Source: Diacronema lutheri (Eukaryota; Haptophyta; Pavlovophyceae; Pavlovales; Pavlovaceae). Taken from it: DNA of 64,000 nucleotides. The position numbers and the translations under genes are program-made. The notes under the pieces were generated by a model. It saw nothing but the letters and a program-made list of their open reading frames with translations, was not told the origin of the DNA and did no database searches. The stretch lies in assembly GCA_019448385.1 (NCBI GenBank), contig JAGTXO010000020.1, positions 62,001 to 126,000 of the forward strand, written 5' to 3'. Positions 1-8,751 of the stretch are shown here, piece after piece. The first letter of the stretch is position 1. Each line of letters starts with the position of its first letter.

Positions 1-240
1 GGATGGGAGTCAAACGACAGGGGCAAGCCCCGCCCCGCCGCGCGGCGACCACGACGATGAGTGCGAAAAGTTGGCAATCGTCCGTCTAGCTCGAATGCTC
101 GACGCACCTGCGTCCTTGCGCTTCGGCCGGCCGGACGGGACGATCGTCCCGTCCTGCTTCTCGTCGTCACCACGGTCGCCGCCTCCACGGTCGCCACGAT
201 GGCCGCCGCAGCTGCACTAGCCCCATACTCCCGCTGCCGG
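1..240. other. Left flank, no gene recognised
   Basis: No coding signal, RNA gene or repeat could be supported here. It lies just left of the segment shared with the short element copy, so it should be host flank, but the exact junction was not resolved. Confidence 0.4.
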
Positions 241-345
241 CGTGCACAGGGTCGACGCCCTGATTTCGGCCTGATGTTGCGTGCGCCCTTTCGCTCGCTC
301 CGTTTGTCCAGCCTCGGTCGCCTGTAAGCGTCGTTACTATATACG
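241..345 (+). repeat. Left terminal segment of the giant element
   Basis: The stretch beginning CAGGGTCGACGCCCTGA and running through TTTCGCTCGCTCCGTTTGTC is repeated, with scattered differences, at 40506-40620. In the short copy it is followed directly by the element's right-end sequence, so it marks the left terminus. Its first 16 bases form an imperfect palindrome around GTCGAC. Confidence 0.7.
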
Positions 346-939
346 GCGCGGTCCGGGCTGGTCCGGCCAGTGTAAGGCTGAGAGTACGACCCGGGTCGTA
401 CAATCAAGGGTTAAAAGCCAGCCAATGAGCGCTCGAGGGGTCGGGGCGAGGCTTATGACGAGCCTAGGACCGAGACACCCTCCTGACCGGCCGATTTGGA
501 GTAGAATTCGGGGTCGAGCGGGCGCGGCGGACGGAGGGCCCGAGCCGGGCCGACGGAGGGTCCGACCCCGGAATGCGGGCGACCGGAAGGGCTTGGGTGA
601 TTTACGCCTAGTAGAATAGAATGGCGGATTCCGGGGGGGCTCGCAACTGGCATCGCGCAAGCTGAGGCCCCCTGACTGACCGGACCGCGCCGAGTGCGCG
701 TGCACCCCGTGGAGGGCGCGGCCAGTCGGACACTCTTCGCGACTGAGCTCGCCGCGGCATACCGTGCGCTGCGCCGGCGCGCTACTTGCCGTTGGCCGAG
801 CTGCGGGTGTTGCGCACCGCCGTGTTGCGCAGCCAGCGGCTGGATGCGCCGGTGGCCGGAACCTTGGCGCGCTTTGGCTAAGCGACCTCGGCCTGCACAG
901 ACTCGAACGCGTGCGTAAACTCGAGGCGTTGCAGGTGGC

Positions 940-1055
940 GAGCACGTGAGTTCGCGTAGGAGGTCTTGTACTCGGTGGCCTGACTGTCGACCGACGAGAG
1001 CTTGGGCGAGTTCGGCGGCACGTTGGCTCACTTGGGCTCGGTGCGCGGCTCTGCC

Positions 1056-1088
<33 letters not shown>

Positions 1089-2030
1089 CTTCGGACTCGC
1101 TGCCCGGCTCTGCCTGTGCGGGCGCGATGCACTCGGACTCGATGCCCGGCTCTGCCTTCGTGGGCGCGGTCGCGGGCACGGGCGCGCCCTCGACCCCGTC
1201 GCGGTTGAAGACATCGAACTCGACGCACACGCCGTGGTCCTTGAAGTCGGTGGCCTCGCTGTCGTTCGCGTAAGCCTCGGGCGAACTCGCAACGAGCGAC
1301 GACATCTCGGCGTGGAGCCAGCACATCTCATGCTGCACCGCGTGTTCAGGTTCTCGAGCGCTCCGTTGAAAGAGTCACTCTCACCGAGGCGCTCGCTGCA
1401 CCACACCAGATAGCCATCGAGCTTGTGAGCGTGCTCGTGCGCCCGTGCGAGGTCCTTGGAGAGCGCGTCGGCGCGCGCGCACATGCCGTCGCATGACTTG
1501 GCCGGTGTCATGCTGTGCTTCCAAGGCCTGGTGCTCGGCGTTGAGCGTGTCGTGATCCTCGCGAACGAGCTGCAACCAGCTGCAGCAGCCGCGCGACGCC
1601 GCTGTCGCCGACGATGCGCTGGAGCATGTGGCCCATGAGGTGTGCGCGGCACGTGGCGAGCGCCACATTTTTGCGCAGCAGCGCGAGGATCCGGGCGCCG
1701 CGGACGAGCCGGCCCATGCACTTGAGCGCGTAGATTCGGCCGCACATGCACGCGCCGACGACCGAGTCGGCGGGCCCGCCGTCGAGCCAAAAGTTGGCCT
1801 CGGCCGCATCGCGGCGGCGGGCGACGCGCTGAAGGATGCGCACGCGGTAGTGCCGGTCGACGAGCAGCTCGTCGCCGAAGATCTCGTCGGGCAGCAGCTC
1901 GGAGACGTTCTGGGGGTACATGCTGTGCGAGCGTGCACGCGACGAGATCTCGTCGGGCGTGCCGTCCGTTCGTTCAGAGCAGAGCGCGTCGGACCGGCAG
2001 ACAGACGATGCAGCGCGCGAAGGCACCTGC
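940..2030 (-). pseudogene. Decayed unrecognised coding region in the element
   Basis: Reading leftward there is convincing protein-like sequence (start near 2030; a leader containing ELLPDEIFGDELLVDRHYRV, then a coiled-coil-like stretch with LNAEHQALEAQH, then a segment with KLDGYLVWCSERLGES). It does not stay in one frame, so it is spliced in a way that could not be resolved or, more likely, decayed. No family was recognised. The downstream part becomes Pro/Arg/Ser-rich and probably is not coding. It lies between the left terminus and the inverted foldback elements and should belong to the giant element. Confidence 0.4.
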
Positions 2031-2339
2031 GGCGCGCGGCGTGGCCTCGCGTGCCGTCACGAAGCCGCCTGCGCGCACTGCGGAGGCGGCGAGCGCGACG
2101 AGGGCGGGCGCGGACGAGGTGCTGAGCGGCGTCACGTACGCGCCCTCGCTCGCCGAGCTCGACGCCGCGGCGCTGACGATGCGCGCGGCGTACCACACCG
2201 ACCGCCCCTGAGACGATGCGCGGCGCCCGCGGAGGACTGGTCCGTTGGCGCGCAAACCGTGGGCGAAAGGGCGCGAAGCCAACGGCCGTCCGCGCACGTT
2301 CAAACGCGCGCATACGGGTGGCATCCTCCCACCTTCGGC

Positions 2340-2652
2340 GCCGCTTTTCAAAAGGGTGTAGGGTGTAGGGTGTAGGATGCAAAACAAGCCCTCCCCACAT
2401 TTGGGCCCGACGTCATTCCTTCTTCGAAGCCGTGACGTTACTCACATACGAGTACCTTTACTTAGTGTAGGATGTATCTATTCTCTAGGTATTTGCATAG
2501 TGTAGGGTGTAGGATAAGTACGGTCATGAAAGTCCCATAGGGGGGAGAAGGAATGACGCTGTGACGAAAGAAGGAATGACGTCGGGCCCAAATGTGGGGA
2601 GGGCTTGTTTTGCATCCTACACCCTACACCCTACACCCTTTTAGAAAGCGGC
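2340..2652 (+). mobile_element. Foldback/MITE-like element, copy A
   Basis: About 313 bp with terminal inverted repeats of about 80 bp. Both ends read GCCGCTTT...AAAAGGGTGTAGGG followed by two more TGTAGGG-like units, GATGCAAAACAAGCCC and TGGGCCCGACGTCATTCCTT. The interior is AT-richer and has no coding capacity. Copy B (2892-3202) is the same sequence in opposite orientation, differing by point changes. Likely a non-autonomous DNA transposon; no target-site duplication was resolved. Confidence 0.8.
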
Positions 2653-2891
2653 GGCGCCTCGGAGCATGGCGGCTCGACAGCATGGCGCCTCGACAGCATG
2701 GCGTCGTCCAGCGTGGCGTCCAGGATGGCGACTGCGCCCGGGCCGTGACGCCGCGACGTCGTTCGGCTGCGTCACGGAGGAGCGCCATCCGTGCGCCACG
2801 GAGGAGCGGCAGGACCACGACGCGGCGTGACGCTGGACGACGCCATGCTGTATAGGCGCCATGCTGTCGAGCCGCCATGCTCTGAGGCGCC

Positions 2892-3202
2892 GCCGCTTTT
2901 CAAAAGGGTGTAGGGTGTAGGGTGTAGGATGCAAAACAAGCCCTCCCCACATCTGGGCCCGACGTCATTCCTTCTTTCGTCACAGCGTCATTCCTTCACT
3001 CCCTGTAGGACTTTCGTAACCGTACTTATCCTACACCCTACACTATGCAAATACTTAGAGAATAGATACATCCTACACTAAGTAAAAGTACTCGTATGTG
3101 AGTAACGTCACGGCTTCGAAGAAGGAATGACGTCGGGCCCAAATGTGGGGAGGGCTTGTTTTGCATCCTACACCCTACACCCTACACCCTTTTAGAAAGC
3201 GG
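2892..3202 (-). mobile_element. Foldback/MITE-like element, copy B
   Basis: Inverted copy of the element at 2340-2652, with the same TGTAGGG-bearing terminal inverted repeats and interior. It is flanked on both sides by inverted GGCGCCTCAGAGCATGGC, which also lies right of copy A (with one change) but not left of it, so the repeat unit may be somewhat longer than the core given here. Confidence 0.8.
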
Positions 3203-3303
3203 CGGCGCCTCAGAGCATGGCGCCCGCCCGCTCGAGCCGGACCTCCGCGCAGCCGGACTCGCCCCGCCCCGGGCTGCTCTGGCTGGGCTACGTCGTGCGC
3301 GCC

Positions 3304-3630
3304 TCAGAACGCCGCGCTCGCCACGCGCACGTAGCCCTCGTCCGGGTCCGGCTCGGGCGCCGCGTCGCGCACCGAGCGCGACGCGGCCTCGACGCCCGGC
3401 GTTTCGGCACGCGAGGCGACGGATGCCTCGTCCGGCCGGCCCCACGGCAGCTGCAGCTCGAGCTGGCGCTGGATGATGCGCGGCGTCGCCACGCGCCCGT
3501 GCTGCACCTCGCGACGTCGCGCGCGCACGTAGAGCACGATCGCCACCGAGCCGCTGAGGCCCATCATCGCGCCGAGCAGCACCGAGATTGTGGTCTCATT
3601 GTCTGCTTGGGCGCGAACGGAAAACGCGCG
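3304..3630 (-). CDS. Small single-pass membrane protein, probably a C-terminal exon
   Basis: The conserved-looking part begins about ADNETTISVLLGAMMGLSGS, followed by VAIVLYVRARRR, a clear transmembrane helix with a basic stop-transfer sequence, then an acidic tail ending EGYVRVASAAF. No family was recognised. No good in-frame ATG precedes the helix before about 3780; an acceptor-like CAG just upstream of the conserved part suggests a 5' exon further right, or the protein starts at the Met pair inside the helix. It is divergent to the helicase gene starting at 3779. Confidence 0.4.
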   Translation of the reverse strand, partial: RAFSVRAQADNETTISVLLGAMMGLSGSVAIVLYVRARRREVQHGRVATPRIIQRQLELQLPWGRPDEASVASRAETPGVEAASRSVRDAAPEPDPDEGYVRVASAAF

Positions 3631-3778
3631 AAGGGTGGCGACGAAGATCGTTGGGTTGGGTTGGGCCACCGGCTCCCGAGGATTGCTTGTGGCGCTCGAC
3701 TGACCGTTGGCCCAGCTTTTTTTTTTCTCGAACCTACTGTGGAGCCGCCTGCAGCGTGATCTCCCGCGCACAACGACC

Positions 3779-6140
3779 ATGGCCGCCATCGACCTGCGCG
3801 CCTTCGACGCGGCGCTCGTCAACTGCGAGATCGTGAGCACGCGGCCGGTCAAGCCGAGCGAGCAGGCGCGCACGGTCGACAAGCTGAGCTACGGGCCGTC
3901 GCGCCGCGCGCTCGCCTTCGTCTCGCCGCCCTGCGTCGTCGACTGGCCCGAGCTCACGGGCGACGGCAACTTTGGCACCATGTACGGGCCGACGGACGTC
4001 GACAAGGCGGCGTACACGGCCGGCGTGACCGACAAGGAGCTGCCGATTGAAGGCGCGCCGCTCGCGCAGATGGACGCCTACTTTGGCGCCCTGCGCGCCA
4101 TCGACGATCAGCGCGTCGAGACGGTGCACGCGCGCCAGAAGGAGCTGCTCAACACGCGCGGCCTCTCGAAGGAGGAGGTGCGCGGCAAGCTCTCGCCCGC
4201 CGTCAAGCCCAAGTACGAGGACGACACGCTCGCGCACACGCGGCTGAACATGTCGACGCGCACGTTCACGTGGGCGGGCTCCGAGCGCGTCGTGCCGCTC
4301 GTCGACGCGCGGCGCGAACCGGTCGACGAGATCCGGCACGAGGACGTCTGCGCCATCGCCACGCAGCTCGACCGCGTCTACACGGGGCTCACGGGCTCGA
4401 TGTTTGGCACCAAGTGGAACGTGTGCGGGGTCATGCTCCTGAAGCGCGCCGAGCAGCGGCCGCAGCCCGGCTCGGACGCCTTCGCCTCGTACGGCGTGCC
4501 CGCCTGGGCCGACACGTTCGACTCCACGGGGCTGTACGTGCCCGACGAGCGCGAGCGCGCGGCGGCGCTCGCGGCGGTGGCCGGTCTGCGCACGGCGCGC
4601 GCGCCGGCCGGGCCGGGCGGGCGCGAGCTCGCGCGCGCGCAGGGCTACCATCGCGCCGAGCGGGCTGCGAGCGCGGCGGCGGCGCGCGCGGCGATGGCCG
4701 AGGGCGGCCAGCAGTGCGCGCTCCACGGCGCGGTCGTCAAATCGGCGCTGCGCGGCGTGGGCAACCGGCTGCATCTTTGCGACGCGCCGGGCGGAACGGG
4801 CAAGACGTTCGTCGAGCGCGCCATTATCGCCGCCGTGCGCGCGGATGGGCACGCGGTCGTCGTGGGCGCGTCCTCGGGCGTCGCCGCCACGCTGCTGCCC
4901 GACGGCCGCACCTTCCACTTGACCTTCAAGGTGCCCGGCGGTGCCGACTCCGACGGGCAAGCCGTTCAATGGCGGGCCGCGCTCCGAGCGCGGGCGCTCC
5001 CTGGCCGCCGCGGCGGCTGGTCGTGTGGGACGAGGCGCCGATGCAGACGCGGTGCCACCTCGACTCGCCTGATCGGTGTTTGCGCGACGTGACGGGCGTC
5101 GACGAGCGCTTCGGCGGCGAGACGCTGCTGCTCGCCGGCGACTTTCGCCAGTGCTTGCCGGTGGTGCGGCGCGGCTCGCGCGCGCAGATCGTGCGCTCCT
5201 GCCTCAAGTACTCGGCGCCGTGGCAGCACGATCGGCAGCACGCCTTGGTCGAGAACGTTCGCGCCTCGAGCGCGGCGCGCGACACGGGCGACGCGCTCGG
5301 CGCGGGCGAGTGGGCGGAGCTGCTGCGCAGCCCCGGCGACGGCGCCGTTCCCGCGGCGGTGCCGGCGGCCGGGGCCATGCCCGGCGCATTCCCGCTCGAT
5401 CCCGTGCAGCTGCCCGAGGCCGTCGGCGGCGTCCCCATCCGCGTGGGCTCGGCCTACCCGACGGAGCTCGTGACGACTTTGTCCACGGCGCGACGTGTTG
5501 GACCGACGACGGCTCGCTGTGCGACCGCGCGGTGCTCTGCGCCAAGCAGACGGACGTGGCGCGGATCAACTGGCTGGTGATCGGCCGCTTCCCGGGCGCG
5601 GCGGCGAGGTGCGCGTCGGCGGACGAGCTGGCGCGACGACGGGGCGGGCAAGCAGATTGCGCTGGCGTCGGTCGAATTCCTCGACTCGCTCGAGCACGCG
5701 CAGATGCCGCACCGCGTCCTCGACCTGAAGCCCGGGATGGTGGTGATGCTGCCGCGCAACCTCTCGCCCGGCGAGGGGCTGTGCGGCGGCACGCGGCTGA
5801 TCGTGCGCGGCGTGCGCGCCGGCGGCCGGCTGCTCGAGTGCGCACGCCCCGGCGCGGCCGCCGGGCGCGACAGCACCGTGCTCGTCGCGCGTGTCGACCA
5901 CCACTCGCCCGACGACGGCACGTTCGCGCTTGTGCGGATGCGCCCCCAGTTCCCCGGTGCGGCCGGCGTAACGAGGCGCAGGGGCAAGCGCTCGGGTGCG
6001 TGGGCGTGTGGCTCGCCGAGCCGTGCTTCACGCACGGCCAGCTCCACGTGGCCGCTTCGCGCGTCGGGCACACGTCGCGCGTCCGCTTTGCGCTCGGCGC
6101 GGACCTCGTGACGCGCAGCGTCGTCTTCAAAGAGGTGCTC
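3779..6140 (+). CDS. SSB-like domain plus Helitron-type Pif1 helicase
   Basis: The start ATG is in a strong context (GACCATGGCC) and begins MAAIDLRAFDA. Residues ~40-245 (DWPELTGDG, LSKEEVRGKLSPAVK, FGTKWNVCGVMLL) resemble the DUF5871-type putative single-strand-DNA-binding proteins of large algal viruses; this is from memory and moderate. The helicase follows: Walker A DAPGGTGKT, SSGVAATLLPDGRT, Walker B VVWDEAPM, LLAGDFRQCLPVVRRGSRA, then AVLCAKQTDVARIN, LKPGMVVMLPRNL, GLCGGTRLIV, and the C-terminal HGQLHVAASRVG. These are the motifs of Helitron helicases in order. The coding is spread over more than one forward frame, so the gene looks broken, with about three breaks. It would act in element replication. 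Confidence 0.75.
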
Positions 6141-7101
6141 CGCGCGGTCAGCGGTGGCGAGGCGGCGGCGGCGGCGCTCGCCGCGGCCGCCGTCGCCGCC
6201 GCGCGCGAATGCGCGGCGGCGGCGCGCGGTGGCGGCGAGCGCGGCGGGCGCGGCGCGGACGGCGCGCGCGGCGCCGGCGGCGGGCGGCGCGCTGGCGGCG
6301 GGCGCGCCGCCGGCGCGCGGTGCTGGCCAGCACCCGCCGGCGCGACGCCCGCCGCGCCGCTCGCGCCGACGCGCAGCCGGCGGATGCTCGCCAGCACCGC
6401 GCGCCGCGCGACCGGCCCGCGTACCTGCGCGCCCTTCGCGGGCGCGCAGGGCGGCGCCAATGCGGCCGGCGTGCAGGGGCCTCAAGCCGGCGCGCCGCCC
6501 GCCGCCGCGTGGGTCGCCGCCACGCGCGTGCCGTCGGCGCTGCCGCCGCCCGGCGTCGCGCTCGCGCCGCAGCCGCCGCCGCCGCCGTCGCCGCCGCCTG
6601 CCGCCTGCCGGCAAGCTGGGCAAGCGCGCAGCGGCGGCGACGGCGGTGCGCGATCCGGCGAGCAGGCGGCGCGCCGCCGAGCCGGGGGCGGGCTCCGTGG
6701 GCGACGAGGCTCGCCCGCCACTGGCACCACTCGCGCGCCGAGCGCGCACAACGCGCGGGAGCCCGCTGCGTGGCCGGACGAAGCTGCGGTCACGGCTGAG
6801 GGGCGGATCCGACACGCCGTGGCCGTACAGCACATCGAGCAGGGAGGCCGTCACATCGACATGAATTTAAGTGCCACATCGAGCACGTGATACCCTGCGG
6901 ACTGGCGCCACTCCTGCCGCCCCTCGCGCCGAGCCCGCGGCGCGCGCCGGGCAGTTGTTGCGCGCGCACGCAGCACGCAGCGCGCAGACAAGACGTGAAA
7001 AATGTGTCGCGGCGAGGACGAGGGCGAGCCCCGGCGGCTCGGCGAGGCGTCGCATCTCACACACACAGTGGCGCACTCCGAACGGCCCGGTCCACATTGC
7101 G

Positions 7102-7142
<41 letters not shown>

Positions 7143-7164
7143 CGCGCGCGCGGCTAGCCGACGC
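6141..7164. other. GC-rich low-complexity stretch, no gene recognised
   Basis: Translations are Ala/Arg/Pro/Gly-rich in several frames and match no family. The stretch ends with a run of about 40 C residues at 7102-7141. It separates the helicase from the Fanzor relic. Confidence 0.5.
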
Positions 7165-7960
7165 GCCGGCCTCTTGCTCGCGGCTGTAGACCCGGGCGCT
7201 GAGGGCCTCGTACATGCCGGGTGGCCGAGGGACAGAAGCCCGTCTCGGTCACGCTCGTGCAGCGCAAGCGCACTGCGCACGCGCGGCACGCGACCGCGCG
7301 CGAGACGGGCCACCGTGCAGCGCATCGGCCCCCGTCGGCGCCGGGTGCGCCGGGCGGCCGCGCCCTATGCGGCGCGCGGCGTGGAGCACCGAGGGCGCAC
7401 GGTGCTGGAGGCCAACGAGCGGGTCAGCTTCACGCGCGCGCACACGCATGTGCGCACGCAGACGCGGCACGTGCACAACCCGCCCGCGCGGCTGAGCGCG
7501 CGGGCGGCGCGGCGACCTCAACTGGCGCGCGTGCACGCTCGCGGCGGCGCGGTTCGAGCGCGTGCATGCGACCGGGCGCGGGTTCCGGCCCGAGCAGCTG
7601 CTCGTTGTGTGCGGCAGCTGGCTGCACCGGTCGCGCGGCGGCGGCCGTGTGCGAGGCAAGCCGCCCGCGCTCGGTGAGGGGCTTGCTTTGGGCGCTGCGC
7701 CGGCTCGACATCGCGACGACCCTCGTACCCAAGCTGCGGAGATCCAACGGATGCTCGCAGCTGCGCGAGGTGAAGCGGAAGTGCGCCCGCTCCGAGCGCG
7801 ACGCCCGCCGCGGACGCCGACGGCGCGCCGCTGGCCCGGCCGCGGCTGGCGGGCCGCGGCCGGTGCGGCGCGGCACCGGCACGCTGCAGCCGTACGTACG
7901 CGCGCAGAGCGCCGGGCGGTCGCAGCGCGTGGCGGGTGGCGCGGCGCGATGCCCGCGGCG
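7165..7960 (+). pseudogene. Decayed Fanzor-like (TnpB-related) nuclease
   Basis: Three short blocks in different frames line up in order with the complete Fanzor at 23200-25945. First AAVDPGAEGLVHA, a typical RuvC-I DPG motif. Then EQLLVVCGSWLHRSRGGG followed by GKPPAL, compared with DRLLVCVGKWLRDHKG followed by GAPPAF. Then RGLLWALRRLDIATTLVPK, compared with VGLLRELRRRGVAAVFVPE. No zinc-ribbon/RuvC-III block was recognised. This looks like an old, broken second nuclease gene in the same element, more diverged than a simple recent duplicate. Confidence 0.6.
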
Positions 7961-8215
7961 GCAAGCGTGACTCAGCGCGGCAACGTCGGGAGTGGTGCAG
8001 GCGGCGTTGAAGCGAACGAGAAGGTGGACGCGGCGGCGATGAGCGGCCACGGCCACACCGGCGCGTCACGGCCGCCGCCTCCGTCGCCTCGCGCGCGGAA
8101 GCGCGCGCGGCCGGCGCGACGGACGACGGCAGGGGCGTCGGCCGTGGCGGGCGTCGTGGGCGCGCCGCGCGCCAGCCACGCCGGCCTAGCCGGGCCGTCG
8201 TCGGCGTCGTCGTCG
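7949..8215 (+). pseudogene. Partial duplicate of the start of the 8752 gene
   Basis: From ATGCCCGCGGCGGCAAGCGTGA the DNA and its translation (MPAAASVTQRGNVGSGAGG) match the start region of the gene at 8752 (MPMAASVTKGPGVGDGAGS) for about 70 residues, with substitutions and small gaps. The remainder of that gene is not repeated here. It lies directly behind the Fanzor relic. Confidence 0.55.
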
Positions 8216-8751
8216 TCGGCGGCCTCGTCGTCGTCGGCCGGAACGGCGGCGCACTCGGCGCGAAGGAGGCCGACGGCAGCGCCGGCGACGCGCGCGTGTT
8301 GCCGCCTGCCGACAAGCTCGTCGCGCCGTGCGAGCGCGGTGTCGCCGTGTCGCCCTCGGCGGGCGACGTGGCGTGCGGCGCACGCGACGTCGACGCGGCC
8401 GCTGCCGCACGGCGGAGCAGGCGTGGCTGGTGCGGGGGCGGGGGGGGGGGGGGGGGGGGGGGGTTGGTTGGGGGGTCGGTCGATAAGGTCGCTGGGGACA
8501 ATCTCCCATCAGAAACTCCCGCTTAAACAGCCGCTAGGGCGGCCGCGTCCGGCACGCCCAGCGCCGCGACGAGCGCGATGCATTCCACGAGCGCAGTGGT
8601 ACATCGCTCGCCGTGGGGCGCACCACGGGCCTTCTATAAATTTATGAGGCCAAGAGCGACGTCTTATCACACTTTCAAAAGCAGCGGATCAAAAGGCGTC
8701 TGCCAATCCGCCCGCGAGGACGACCGACGCGGACGACCAGCACGCGCGATG
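8216..8751. other. Spacer with G24 run
   Basis: No gene was recognised. A run of about 24 G residues lies at 8440-8463. AT-richer sequence at 8630-8690 (TTCTATAAATTTATGAGGCC) contains a TATA-like box upstream of the next coding region and is a candidate promoter. Confidence 0.45.
8638..8648 (+). promoter_or_regulatory. TATA-like box
   Basis: TATAAATTTA in very GC-rich surroundings, about 110 bp upstream of the first plausible ATG (8752) of the following reading frame. Assigned by composition and position only. Confidence 0.35.

Larger units (their letters stand above)
2340..3202. repeat. Large imperfect palindrome (two foldback elements plus spacer)
   Basis: Copies A and B are head to head around a centre near 2772. 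Part of the 239-bp spacer is itself inverted-repeat: GCATGGCGGCTCGACAGCATGGCG on the left is mirrored near 2850-2880, and the GTCGTCCAGCGT stretch is mirrored near 2830. No gene lies in the spacer. Confidence 0.75.

Noticed and set aside
2340-3202. Telomere or subtelomere, from CCCTACA/TGTAGGG repeats
   Set aside because: Only three units at each end, inverted and internal to small repeated elements with non-telomeric interiors; the unit is also not the TTAGGG or TTTAGGG of algae.
5204-6860. Long minus-strand frames with ankyrin-like words (GLRPLHAGRIGAALRA)
   Set aside because: Antisense frames stay open simply because of extreme GC content; spacing does not hold over more than one possible repeat and the plus strand carries clear helicase motifs.
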